This document shows positions 11,712 through 22,388 of a stretch of 64,000 nt of DNA, in pieces; position 1 is the stretch's first letter; each line of letters opens with the position of its first letter. This stretch comes from Calonectria ilicicola (taxonomy: Eukaryota; Ascomycota; Sordariomycetes; Hypocreales; Nectriaceae). The notes beneath the pieces are model-generated. The model ran no database searches and was not told the origin of the DNA. It saw only the letters and a list, made by a program, of their open reading frames with translations. The translations under genes were made by a program, and so were the position numbers. The DNA is taken from positions 4,960,001 through 5,024,000 of the forward strand of contig CP085826.1 of the NCBI GenBank assembly GCA_020809705.1, in the 5' to 3' direction.

Positions 11712-13347
11712 AGTTTGTGTCTTCAACAAAAAAACAATACCGGTTGATATTAGTCATTTGGCTCATATCTTTACGATTGTATATGGATATTATGTACAGC
11801 ACATTTCACATTTTTTGCTCGCAAAGGATCTAGCCAGTCGGGTAGCTATCTATAAAAGCGGGTTTCGGGTACGGGCGCTTTAACCTTGGTGAGGGACGTG
11901 GGAGACAGATTTCATCGTGGATCCTTGTAGGGATCCAGTATTTTTTTCAAGGGATGGGTCGCATCGCTTTTTTAATGATAGCATGATTAGCATTTGGTTC
12001 TTGGTACTGGCGAGCCCTGGCTCCCTGGGTAATGGCCACGGTTCAGTGCAGGGTTCGCAGGCGGAAAGGGAGAAGACCACTTCTCGGGGCTCCAAGCCAG
12101 AAGGGTGGAGATTGGATGGAACACCCTTGTCCAATGTTGTTTTGGGGAAGGGTTTGGCGGGTAGATCAAGTGCTTGAATGGCAAGAGTAAATAGTTGGGT
12201 TGATTGATTGATACAGACTATTAATGAATATAGCTCTGAAACGAGGCTTCTACTCACTTTGTGTGAGTGGTTGGTGCCATGTTTCAAGTTGATTGAACTC
12301 GAGCTCCGTATAATCTAGATTTGCATCTCTTCATAATTGTGAATGTGTCCAGTTCGGGTGAGACTGGCATTATCCTCGTGTAGGTGACTGCCATATGCCA
12401 TCGTCCGATTCATCATGCGTGGTCCTAGCATTCACTTGCCCTTGATGGACAAAAATGGCCGAGTTTTTAAATGCTGGCAATGTGTAAAAACGTATCCGAC
12501 TGCACGCAGCATAGGATGATGTTGACTCTGGAAATGCCCTGCCCTATAACCTTCAAACATTGCTCGCTCTGCCATCCTCCTAAAAATGTGTCGGGCTTGT
12601 GCTTATAATGGTCTCTATTTCATTGAGAGATCTGGAGGTACAGGCGCAGGCCAACCAACGTCAATGTCCACTCTGCGACTACACGGCCATGGATCTCATG
12701 TGACAATGAAAAAAAGCTCGCTCCACAACTCTTTCAAGAAATCATACTCAACAGGCTTTGAGCTTCATCAATTGATTGGGCCATGCTTATTTCTACTCTT
12801 TTTTTAATTAAGAGACTCGAATCAAATCCCTATCGATCTTACAGGACCTTGTATGCAATCAGAGCACTCCAGTCCATGACTTCGTCCCCCAACGGGATTC
12901 CTCTTTTTTTTCACTCTCATAAACGTCCCGTCCCACTGGTGATCGAAGGAGTATGGTACAAAAAGGACAACCCTTAAGCGGGAACGCACTTATAATACAA
13001 TCAATTTTATACTATCGGCAGTGCCGTTATTAGGTTTACCTTGCAACCGTGCACAGCACAAACATGAGGGGAGCTCTTGCGGTATCACCAATCCGTAATC
13101 ACAGCAGCAAACAATTACTTATTCATAACACCAGTAATTTATTCAAAATCAAAGCATGTCTGTCTTTGTCTAGAAACACAAGTTCTGTCTCTCTAATTGG
13201 TATAGCAAAAGCACGCCCATAGCCAGGTGAAGAATTTGAATAGAAAAAAAAAGCAAAAGGCCCATCCCATGACGCCGGTAAATTTAAAATAGCAAAAAAA
13301 AAAAGCAGCTAGCTCTAGGTCAAGGTCTCGTTACACGTTTCAATGCA
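11712..13347. other. Convergent intergenic region (3' UTRs)
   Basis: The region lies between the ends of two convergent genes. It contains A/T-rich 3'-end-like sequence, including an AATAAA-type stretch near the end of the minus-strand gene. I recognise no gene or repeat. Confidence 0.5.
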
Positions 13348-14132
13348 TTACATGAACTTCTTGGCCATGCTGGCCAAACCACCCCAGCTGTCGCTGTCGC
13401 TGCCGTAGGCAAGAGAGTGCTCCTCGCGCTCCATGCGAACCTTGGTGGTGGTGCCGCCGTTGTTGAGGCCGCCCGAGGCCATCTTGACAGCCTCGCCGAC
13501 GAGACCGGCAGTCGAGCCGCCGGAAGCAGCCTTGGAGGCAGTGTTCATCATGCGCTGGATGGCTGGAGGAATGCGCAAGCCAAACCGGGCGAGCAAGGCG
13601 GTTAAGAAGCCGCCGGTAATGAGGGGCAAGATGACCATGAAGAAGACCTTCCAAGGGTGGCGCTTGGCCCAATGGACGAGGTCGCGAAAGATGCGTTTCA
13701 CATGCTTGTAGGACTTCTGCAGGAAACCTTGGCGAGGGGAGCGCTTGTAGTAAGAAGATCGGTCTGTGAATGAACAGAGATTAGCAACGTAGTCCCATGT
13801 TTGTTGGGGATGGTGGCGGGCCCACCTCCACGCGAGGCGAGACGTGTGGAATGGAGGGGGAGAAGTGACGTACTGGTGCCGAAAAAGCTGGAGCGGCTGG
13901 CATTTCCTCCTCCGAGGCCGAAGAAGGACGAGCGAGACGAGTTGTGCCTCTCGTGGCCGCCAAAGACGGAGCCAGCGCTGGAGCGGGTGCCGCGACGGCG
14001 AGAAGTCGAGCGGGATCGCGATCGCGAGCGCGAGCGCGAACGACGCTTCTTGTGGTGGCGCGGGCGGCGATGAGATGTCGTGCGGCCCGAGATGATGGAG
14101 GCGCCGTCGTTGAACGAGTCGAGGAAGCCCAT
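13348..14132 (-). CDS. SR-rich protein with a single transmembrane segment, function unknown
   Basis: Two exons (14132-13874 and 13763-13348) give 224 residues. The intron has a GTACGT donor and CACAG acceptor, and the codon it splits becomes Asn. The N-terminus MGFLDSFNDGASIISG is followed by a basic patch with an uninterrupted Arg-Ser repeat (residues ~30-50), then a Ser/Gly/Phe-rich linker. After the splice comes a basic helix, a hydrophobic segment (WKVFFMVILPLITGGFLTALLA) and a glycine/serine-rich tail. The RS repeat resembles splicing-factor tails, but coupling it to a TM segment argues against a nuclear SR protein. It looks like a small conserved fungal membrane protein. Basic residues on the N-terminal side of the TM suggest that this side faces the cytosol. 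Confidence 0.75.
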
Positions 14133-15714
14133 GTTTGCGAATTTTTTGTGCGTGCGTGCGTGCGCGCGTGGACAAGGGACCGTCTCGTTTGTGTCTGTTT
14201 GTCTTGTGGGCGGGCTTTCGCGAGCGAGGTGCGAGTAAGAATTGAGGCTGCAGTTGCGGCTCGCTAAAGCTTGGGTGGGTACCGTGTTAATTGAGAGAGC
14301 AAGGCACAAGCTCCTTGGGAAAAGCAAGACACCTAGGTCAAGTCAAGGTCAAGGTCGCTGCCAATGTCAATCACAATGGCCCGGGCGGTCGATTGTGGAT
14401 GGCCCTGGGGGGGAGGGAGGGAGGGAGCTGGCGGGGGAGGGGGAGGATGGAGAAGTGATTAAAAGGAAACGACGAGGAACAGGTCGAATTTGCCGACGCG
14501 AAGTGCGGTACGTTCGATATGCAAGGACTTGCAGCCGAGAATGCAAGTCAGTTGAGCAAGTGAGCGATTGAGCTGCGAGTTTTGGGTTTGAGTGGGCTGC
14601 TGGTTCCCTTCACCGTAAATTCGAGTGGCTGGAGGGGTTCCCCTTGGCGGAGCTGGACGCGCGGATTGGCGGCCGGGGGAGACACATGCGGGGGGTGGCC
14701 AGGAGGGCCCTCCTCCAGAGTACGTCCCAGGAGGGGCGCAGGGGACGACGGGGCCGCACTAACGCCGGGTGGGTGGCCACCACCTTCTGGCTCCTCCAGT
14801 GGTCGGTCCCCTGAGCGCAGAACCCACTGTGCTGTAACCACTCGCCAACGCTGGTCATGTCTCGCCCGCTCGCCCGCCCGCTTGCTCGCTCGTTAGCTAG
14901 CTAGTGGGGGGGATGTGTCGTGAACCGAGAGCACAGTCCATGGCTTTTTTATCCAGCTCCGAAGCTCCTTCAAGGGTCTGAGAGCTTCGTGCGCTCAAGT
15001 ACGTGACGCTGCCGCTGTAGCGCGGCGCGGCACGTTGCGGGCCATTAACCACTGATCGCCCACCATTACCATCGCCTTCATGCATCCACCCAGTTTTTTT
15101 TTTCCCTTTCGGTCTTCTATAACCGCTAGGTTCCGTATCCTGCAGCTTGTCTTATGCGTGGGAAATCCTCGGCTATACTGATACTTGGGTGCCACCTGTT
15201 ATTCTGCCTCTCTAAAAGGAAGCTCTCTCTGTACGAGCCTCTGGATGGTGTCATATTCCATCTTCTTGGGTGTAGTAACCATATATGTATACATGTATTC
15301 CAACAATCATATTGCAAACAGTATAAGCTCGCGTTTTGTTCCTACCGTAAGATGTATGACAGTTTTAGGTAAAATCATAACTCGCTTGGCAACAACCATG
15401 TCATCTGTGTCAATACGAGGTGCGTCTTGTATAGGGTAAGTAAATGTGATGGTCCAAAGTTTCACAAACATCCATTCTGAACATCATGAAGCTACAAACT
15501 TGCTAATTTAGACTCTTTTTAACGTGTTAATTGTCCAGGTGAGGTGTAATTGTCGAATCGTAATTCGAGGTCACAAACTATCACGTGACCATTGTTCCCA
15601 GAGTAAAAAAAAAAGCCAGCCCCCACTGATGATGGAGCACAAGTCTCCGCCAAGGGCTAGGGCATTGTGTAAGTTGATAACGGTCATTAAATCCATCCAA
15701 GGACCACCCAAGAA
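14133..15714. other. Intergenic, promoter of the SR-rich TM gene
   Basis: The first ~700 bp are GC-rich with G-runs (for example 14409-14450) and probably form the promoter of the minus-strand gene starting at 14132. The remainder up to the tRNA gene is AT-richer. A CACGTG box lies at about 15580. No protein gene is recognised. Confidence 0.5.
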
Positions 15715-15739
15715 AGCAATTTGGCGCAGTGGAAGCGCG

Positions 15740-15791
15740 GTAAGTTCAAATTCAAAATACAAATCAATGTCACATTACTAACTTGCTCCAG
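15740..15791 (+). other. Intron 1 of the initiator tRNA (spliceosomal-type)
   Basis: This 52-nt insert begins GTAAGT, contains a perfect TACTAAC branch box whose A is 13 nt before the end, and ends CTCCAG. These are textbook fungal spliceosomal signals. It separates the D arm (after position 26) from the anticodon stem. I see no obvious bulge-helix-bulge at its borders. Confidence 0.88.
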
Positions 15792-15811
15792 CCGGGCTCA
15801 TAACCCGGAGG

Positions 15812-15865
15812 GTAAGCCTCTCTCATTCGACTCCTCATCCGCAACACCAACTAACATACCTCGAG
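15812..15865 (+). other. Intron 2 of the initiator tRNA (spliceosomal-type)
   Basis: This 54-nt insert begins GTAAGC, contains AACTAAC with the branch A 12 nt before the end, and ends CTCGAG. It interrupts the variable loop so that its removal leaves exactly AGGTC, the expected five-base initiator variable loop. The GAG acceptor is weaker than the usual (C/T)AG. Confidence 0.82.
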
Positions 15866-15907
15866 TCGCACGATCGAAACGTGCAATTGCTAGCACATCT
15901 CCCATTA

Positions 15908-15915
15908 TTTTTTTT
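15908..15915 (+). terminator. Probable Pol III terminator of the tRNA gene
   Basis: A run of eight T begins 15 nt downstream of the last tRNA base and is the first T-run of this length after the gene. It implies that Pol III reads through both introns and stops here. Confidence 0.75.
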
Positions 15916-16663
15916 GACCTCGTGAAACATTAAAATCCATTGTTATCTATTTTTATACGTTGTGTCCTGTGCGTAAGTAGCATAGGTTGCACTGTGGCAT
16001 TGCATGACATTGTTCCATGCCATTTAATCTTATGAATAAGTCGCACATTTCGCCATGCCGTGCGGCTACTTCAATGTACACATATACTAGGAGGATATTG
16101 AAAAGAATGAAGGTGGATAAAAAGACTTCTTCACCCGAAACCATGAACCATTTGTCGATGTAATATATTAACTATGAGAGTGATTGGGTGTGTTTCGAAT
16201 GGTCTAAATGTGGATCGAGAAGGAAGTGTAGGTGTAGCTCGGCTTGAGTGAGAGACCACCACCCAGAGAGAGGAGGCACAAGTATCGCAAGCAACGAACG
16301 CAATATATTTTTCAACCTACCAATGCGTTTAGACCTGGACTTAGGCAAGATGTTGACTATGGGGTAACTGGTTAGATAATTGAAATAGGCTCTGATTGTT
16401 TACAAGCTCTTTTGGACCGGCGGTGTGCTGCCCACCCACTTATTTACAAAGCGATTCTTCTAGGCATTTGGTAACAAACTTACTCATTTGACATTATCAC
16501 AAAAGCAGAGAGGAAGAAGTACACGGGCATCATTATTTTCAAATCCTGACCGAGAACACCTAAATTCTAGAAAAAATCCCCACCACGCAGCACGTTCTTC
16601 TATTTTGAGGTAGCATATAACCAGGCAGCTCTCTAAACATGAACACTCCCGTGGTCTCGTGGT
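15916..16663. other. Intergenic, 3' flank of the J-protein gene
   Basis: AT-rich sequence between the tRNA terminator and the end of the minus-strand J-domain gene. No gene or repeat is recognised. Confidence 0.5.
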
Positions 16664-18014
16664 TTACTTCTTCTTTCCCTTTCTCTTGTTGGCCTTGCCA
16701 CTTGCCTGGGCGCCAGATGCCTTGGCCTTGGTCAATAAGTCGGTGCTCTTGTCAAGAATCTCATAGTCCTCGCCAGCGGAGTCAGTGCTAGGTGTGTGCT
16801 GAGGGGCATCCGACTCATCATCTTCAGCAGCAACGTCAATCTCGAAGTCGTCAGACTTCTTGGTCACGAAGCGGCCGACGGTCAAGTTGAAGAACCAGAT
16901 GGGTGCGCGGAAAACAGCGGTGTCCTTGATAGTGGGCTGAGCAATCTCGTTGGGCTGTTGAAAGTTAGCATCCGTTTTCATAAAACATGGGGGTTGTGAC
17001 TAACGTCGAGGAGAAACTCGTTGACATTTCCTTCCTCGTCCTCCTCCTCTAGGTACACATCACCCAAAGAGTCAACGACGAGAATCTTGCCGTTCTCGGC
17101 GACAATCCTCTTTCGAGCACCAGAGGGGGCAGGGGAACCAGTAGATGTCTCTCGGGCCACGGTTGGGGCCTTGCGGGCCTTCTTCGCAGCAGGACGATTG
17201 CCTTCGCGCTTCGACTCCTTCTCCTGCATTCGCCTCTCTCGTCGGTTCCTTGGCACAGGAGGGCCTTCATCTTCATCAGAAGCAGGAGCAGGAGCTGGCG
17301 CGGGAGCGGGAGCGGGATCGGTATTAGGGATGTTGAGGCCACTGCCCCAAGCAGCTTCTCGCGCAAACTTGATGTAGCGCTCGATGAACTCCTTTTGACG
17401 CTTCCAGTTCATGTACATGATCAAATAGTGGATGCCTCCACCAACAGAGAGGAACAGGCCGACAAGAACAGTTCCCAAACCGGGGCGATAGCGGTTGTAG
17501 TAGTAGTCAGTACCCTTCCACATGGGGAAGCCATGGCTGAGGAAGTAGTCGTAACGATCACGTTCAGCACCACGGAGAATGTTGACAATGAGAGAGAGAC
17601 GAGCTTGAGCCTCGCCGGCCTGCTTGACAGCCTTCTTGATTTCCGAAGGAGTGGGGGCCTTGACATTGACACCGGACTTCTTCTTGGTGTTGTGGTCGGC
17701 TCTGATCTTCTGCTTAACCTTGTCGGGGTGCAGGTTCTTGCTCATCTTGCGGTAGGCTTTGGTAATATCATCCTGCGAGGCAGAGGGAACGATGCCGAGA
17801 ATGTCGTAGAAAGTAGCCGCGGTGTTAGTCTCGTGGGCCATGATCTCGTCTCGAATGCGAAAGATTTCGCGATCTGGTCGCAAATAAGCGTTAGCGGCCT
17901 GGTTCACGACGAATAGAAATCTTCTTGGTTTCCAAACACACCTTCCTTGGACCATGCTGCCGTCAGAGGACTCATAAGGGCCAAAAGCCCAACCGAAAGG
18001 AATGAGAACTTCAT
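16664..18014 (-). CDS. ER-membrane J-domain protein (Erj5-like)
   Basis: Three exons (18014-17942, 17873-17005, 16954-16664) give 410 residues. The splice sites are GTGTGT/CCAG and GTTAGT/CAACAG, and frame is kept. An N-terminal signal peptide (MKFSFLSVGLLALMSPLTAAWS) precedes a J domain that begins FYDILGI near residue 46 and has the HPD motif at 73-75. HPD is the Hsp70-activating tripeptide. Between HPD and the last J helix lies a long basic insert (~76-110). One TM segment follows (~156-178), then a charged tail with an (Ala-Pro) repeat, acidic patches and a lysine-rich C-terminus ending KRKGKKK. A signal peptide, a J domain inside and a TM segment match yeast Erj5, a lumen-facing partner of BiP/Kar2 in ER protein folding. 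The orthology call is by architecture. Confidence 0.88.
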
Positions 18015-19499
18015 TTTTGCATTCTATGTCGAGCTCGGCCGTCGGTGTGTGTCCGGGGTGGCGAGTTTGCCAGCAGCGCCCAGCGATTGAGCGCGAACAA
18101 GGGCAAAGGCCGGTTCACCGAGTACCACGAGAGCGGATAGGCGGGCAAACTGCCAGTGCAGAGTCAATGGACCAGATCGAACCAAGCTCAGACAATGTTG
18201 GGGGAGTAGAAGGGAGAAAAAAAAGTGACTGCGACTTGAATGTCGTGGCCACTTGAGAAGGGACCCCTTGTGCTCTGTTAGTCTTATGCGACAGGGGTAA
18301 CTGATTTAAGAAAAGGCCAGCGTGGGGCTAAGCGGAGAGCTACCCTGGACGCTCACTAGCCACAGAGGACAGATCGGCGTCAGCCACACAGGGCACATTG
18401 ATAGCGGTCAACTTGACAGTCACAGTCAATTCAAGTGTGAATGAGTGAGATTCTGTTGTTGGCTCTCCCAGGCCCCAAAACAAAAAAGTCCCAGCCACCC
18501 ACACACTTTCTCGTAATGAGCATATGTTTGTGAAAATACTTGCTTGATTGAGATGTTTTCATGAAGTGATCTGGATTTCTGTTTTTCATCAAAAATGGGT
18601 TCCCCATTCATTACTCTTAAGCATTCTATTCACAGTTAGCAAGGATGGATAGTCGAATTATTGGATTGTATGTTCATGCATGGACACTTGGTAGTCTTCT
18701 TTTTTCCCTGCCTTTTTTTCTCTGCCTTTTTTTACGGGGCCATTAGACGATAAGATGATGATAAAGGGTCAACGTCTTCCTTCGTACACATGTGGACAAT
18801 GGACGAACCTAATTCCCGGCGCCGTACAGCAAAATGATCTAGCCGGAACGCCATACTAACGTGGCCAATAGCTTCCACGGTAAACGCGTTCAAGGTTTCC
18901 TAGTGACGGATAAAATTGGACAGCTCAGATAGCTAGCGTCGTATTTGGGCATGTGCTTCACTCATCTTCAGCTTCAAGCTCATTCGCTTTGGGGTCGAGG
19001 AGACGCCACGAGCACCGATAGCCCTCATGGTGGACTCAACTGAACCTTATACATTCTAGCCCACCAATCTATTCACCTAATTATTGAACGAAAATTAGAG
19101 TGCGATTAGTGGACGGAAACGACACTACCTATTTTCCTTTGCCTGTCCCCACTCCCAGGCCGTGGATGAGAGCAAGGCGGTCCCAAAGAGGAATCTATGA
19201 TGATCTGTGGGTCGTTTGGCTTGTGGGCGTGCTTCTGGTGGCTCCTCGAGCAAAGAAAACCAAAAACTAATACTCCCGAGCACTAGGGCCTTGGCCATAT
19301 ATGTTGTCGTTCTAGACGTAGAGGTGGAGCGAAATAAATCGACAATGGAATGTCTTCAACAGCGTTTTCTAATGCTTGCGGCTGTTGAGCCGGTCCTGAT
19401 ATAATCTCACAAGTCTGTGCTTTAGCAAAACCCGCCGAACTTGGGAAAAAGTATAGGTCACCACCGGTGGGTAGTTTAAACTCTCAGCTCTTCAGCCCG

Positions 19500-19505
19500 G
19501 GCTAG
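19500..19505 (+). promoter_or_regulatory. Possible XlnR/Xyr1-type site (GGCTAG)
   Basis: GGCTAG matches the GGCTAR core bound by the fungal xylanase/cellulase activator XlnR/Xyr1. It lies 263 bp upstream of the GH6 start codon. A six-base match is weak evidence; it is listed because the downstream gene is a plausible target. Confidence 0.3.
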
Positions 19506-19624
19506 ACATTGTGCGATAGGAATGCAACACGGAACCGGTTCTGGACATAGCTCCTCTGGAATGAAGCGGCGCTTTTTTAAGCTATCTCAGTTTAATTCGG
19601 CCGCGGAAGCTGCCAGCTGCAGCT

Positions 19625-19630
19625 TATAAA
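19625..19630 (+). promoter_or_regulatory. TATA box of the GH6 gene
   Basis: TATAAA lies 138 bp upstream of the GH6 start codon, between a GC-rich stretch and a pyrimidine/A-rich leader. It is the only good TATA match near the start. Confidence 0.5.
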
Positions 19631-19767
19631 CCTGAACCAGGATCTCCCTCGACAACCTCAAAACAGCTCTGCAATCCAGACGACCTCCCGAGACATTAAA
19701 AGCGAGACACAGGCAACGTGGTAAAGAGTGAAAACAGCGACATTTACTTTCGAAATTGGCAGACATT

Positions 19768-21139
19768 ATGAAACATCCGACTTTGCTCTTGTTGTCTCTG
19801 CTGGTCTGCTCTCAGACACTGGGAACTACAGCTGAGCACTCAGTTGGGGTACATGAGCACAAAAGTAAGTGCATGAAGAGGCTTTGATGTCTTGGTGCTT
19901 AGGGGTCTAACAATGGGGACAGGCCATGCAAGAGATGGGGGGTGCTTAGCATCAAGGAAGCGGGATTTGGCGGGACGCTGGCTTCCTGACGGTCATCCCA
20001 AGCCCGTTATAAGCATGCACACCCATGCAGGTCGTCAATTGTCCAACCCTTGGGTTGGAAAGAAGCTCTCTCCAAGCCCACAATGGGCTGAGAAGCTTGA
20101 GACAGTATACCGTGCCTTCAAGCACAGGGGAGATAAGAGGAACGCTGCCAAGGTCAGGGTTCTTCAGAGAACGGGCAATTTCGTCTGGGTTTCCTCCATC
20201 GGAAACCTGTCAGAGATAGACAGGGCCATCAGCGCTGCGCGCGAGGCACAGCAAGCAACAAACACGACTCAAATTGTCGGGTTGGTTCTATACAACATCC
20301 CCGGCAGGGACTGGGATGGAAAGATGAGTGGCGGGGAGCTTCCGCCGACCAATCTGGGATTGGAGACTTACAAGAACAAGTTTGTTAAGCCGTTTGCTGA
20401 CAAGATCAACTCCGCACAAGACGTGACATTTGCGGTCATCGTGGAGCCTGATGCGATAGGAAATTTGGTAACTAACAAGGGGGACTCGTTCCGTCGCCGA
20501 GTTGCCCGCTTCTATGAGCAGGGAGTTGCATATGCCATCAAGTCGCTGCAGTTTCCCCACGTCCATGTCTATGTCGACGTGGCCAATGGTGGATGGTTAG
20601 GCTGGGATAATACACTGCAGCCGAGTAAGATATTCCTTTTGACATTTTCTTGATGCTTGATACTAAGTCACAATTTAGCTGTTGATGCGCTGGGCAGGGT
20701 CCTGAGTGCAGCCAAACAGCAATCTGGAAATTCCACAACTATTCGCGGATTTTCAACCAACGTGTCCAACTTTAATCTTTTCAACGCTAATACGCGAGAG
20801 GCCTTTACGAAGGGATCTCGCTCCTGGGACGAGTCGCACTACATTCTCGCACTCGCGCCTCTTTTACAAAGGGCAGGGCTCCCTCAACGCTTCATTGTCG
20901 ACCAGAGCCGTGTTTCCTTGCCAGGAGCAAGAAAGACATGGACGCAATGGGCAAATGTGGCCCCTGCTGCTTTCGGAGTCGCCCCCGGTTCATCTGTGGG
21001 GAATGTTCATGTCGATAGCATTGTATGGGTGAAACCCGTGGGAGAGAGTGATGGACCGGATGGATTTCCGGGAGCACCTGCTGCTGGAGTCTGGTTTCCC
21101 CAGTATGCTCAGATGATGATCAAGAACAGCAAAATTTAA
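19768..21139 (+). CDS. Secreted glycoside hydrolase family 6 (cellobiohydrolase-like), without CBM or disulfides
   Basis: Three exons (19768-19864, 19923-20624, 20679-21139) give 419 residues. Both donors are GTAAG and the acceptors are ACAG and TTTAG. A signal peptide (~1-20) precedes the catalytic domain. Family 6 landmarks are LYNIPGRD (D162, matching the pKa-modulating Asp of Trichoderma Cel6A), VIVEPDAIGNL (D209, the catalytic acid position), GGWLGW, GFSTNVSNFN, and VWVKPVGESDG (K385, E389, D391). GH6 enzymes release cellobiose from cellulose non-reducing ends or cut internally. There is no cellulose-binding module. Apart from Cys in the signal and one near residue 40 the protein has no cysteine, so both disulfides that close the active-site loops in Cel6A are absent. 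DAGHAGW-type and DQGR-type motifs are altered (DVANGGW, DQSR). It is therefore a divergent member whose substrate cannot be called. Confidence 0.92.
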
Positions 21140-21436
21140 AAGGTGTAACTGAATGTGGGAGGGGAAAAAATGAATTTAGCGTTGGGAGTTGATCTGCATA
21201 GCCGTAATTACATAGCCTCTCTTTTAATAATAATTTTCCCTTTGTTCAACTGACTCTGGAACTAAGTCTACAAATCTACGATGCTATTGCCATATCACCA
21301 ATGATAATAAACCACGATACGATTGCGCCCAAAAATGGTCTTTGATTCATCGACTACTGATGTTACATTTGAATTTTTAAGTGAGAATAAAATTATGTAC
21401 AATAGTTAATTAGTAAAAAGGCACTGTTAGGGGCCA

Positions 21437-22388
21437 CTATTGGTGGTTTTGAACAGGGCTAATTATGGATGCTGTTGTGTTTGGTACGTTTGTTGTATTT
21501 GTCTGCGCGGCCGCATAGGTCTGATGCTGCTGTTGGACGGGCAGCGGAGGTTGAGGGTATCCAGGTTGGTAGACTTGAGCCATCTGGAAGTTGGGTGGGG
21601 GGTACATGACGGGACCACCTGGGGTAGGCTGGACGTAAACGACCTGCTGGTTTCGGTTGCGAATGTGAGTTTCGTAGCAGCCGATGATGAATAGGGTCAG
21701 ATGGGCGATGCTAATGACGGAACCTGTTAATTGTGGAAGAGAGATGGGTTGATAGCGATCACTTACACTTCTAGAGCACCGAAGCCAAGAGTGGCGCGAT
21801 AGAGCGACAAGCTTCCGTAATAGTCATCGTAGTAGCTATAGTAATAATAGTCGTATCCCAGTCCGAAAAGACCTTGGAAGACACAGCATATGATGTAGCC
21901 GAGCCAAAGGAGCAAGTCAACGCCGACAATGGCACCTGGATGAATGCCGCGATGACCTCGACGCACACACAGACATATGCTCTCAGCAAAATTCCAGATG
22001 AAGGCAACGACCACCTAGGAAGTGTTAACATTGGTATGAAAAAAAAAATGAAATCGAGATAGGGAAGCGGAATATCACGTACAGGACCGCCAAAGATGAT
22101 GATGGGGATTGCAGTAAATTGCACCGCGAGGGCGGCAGTCATGCCGATGAGAATGAGACACGAGATCATAGAGGCGATGCGCAGGGTCAGTTTGCTGGAC
22201 CACATGCCACGCGGAGAGATGTGGACAGCGGGCACGCCATTGCCTTGGGGATATTGGTAAGGCTGCTGATATGGTTGATACTGCTGATATTGGCCAGGAG
22301 GCAGGTATTGGACAGGCTGCATATGTGATTGTTGTGGAGGCTGTGGTTGCTGCTGCTGCTGTTGCTGGGGAGGGCCTGACTGTTCCAT
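21437..22388 (-). CDS. Four-transmembrane fungal protein (MARVEL-like layout)
   Basis: Three exons (22388-22083, 22014-21767, 21710-21437) give 275 residues. The Gln/Pro-rich N-terminus contains a poly-Gln run and YQPY repeats. Four hydrophobic segments follow: IASMISCLILIGMTAALAVQF, VVVAFIWNFAESICLCV, AIVGVDLLLWLGYIICCVF and GALEVVIAHLTLFIIGCY. A basic turn (THIRNRNQQ) and another Gln/Pro/Tyr-rich tail complete the protein, so both termini are probably cytosolic. This resembles fungal MARVEL-type plasma-membrane proteins, without a diagnostic motif. For the last intron the acceptor must be CATTAG (21711-21712), because the nearer AACAG would lead to an early stop. The gene is the last one before the transposon block; the outer element begins 857 bp upstream of its start codon. 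Confidence 0.78.

Larger units (their letters stand above)
15715..15892 (+). tRNA. Initiator tRNA-Met (CAT) interrupted by two GT-AG introns
   Basis: Three segments (15715-15739, 15792-15811, 15866-15892) join into a 72-nt tRNA. The acceptor stem AGCAATT pairs perfectly with AATTGCT at 15885-15891. The D stem is GCGC/GCGC with loop AGTGGAA, the anticodon stem CCGGG/CCCGG with loop CTCATAA (anticodon CAT), the variable region AGGTC, and the T stem GCACG/CGTGC with loop ATCGAAA. Initiator identity is shown by A1:T72, three G:C pairs beside the anticodon loop (G29-31:C39-41), and A54 with A60 in the T loop. A-box-like TGGCGCAGTGG and B-box-like GATCGAAAC sequences are present. Eight T at 15908-15915 would terminate Pol III. 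The two interruptions lie between positions 26/27 and inside the variable loop, not at 37/38. Seeing all four arms restored exactly makes chance implausible. Confidence 0.93.
18015..19767. other. Divergent promoter region (J-protein / GH6)
   Basis: This 1.75-kb region separates two divergently transcribed secretory-pathway genes. It holds the GH6 core promoter signals listed separately. I see no additional gene; short frames at 18002-18256 and 19207-19404 have no recognisable features. Confidence 0.5.

Noticed and set aside
13801..14267. Arg-rich plus-strand frames over the SR-protein gene
   Set aside because: Antisense shadow of the RS-repeat exon; the spliced minus-strand gene explains the region.
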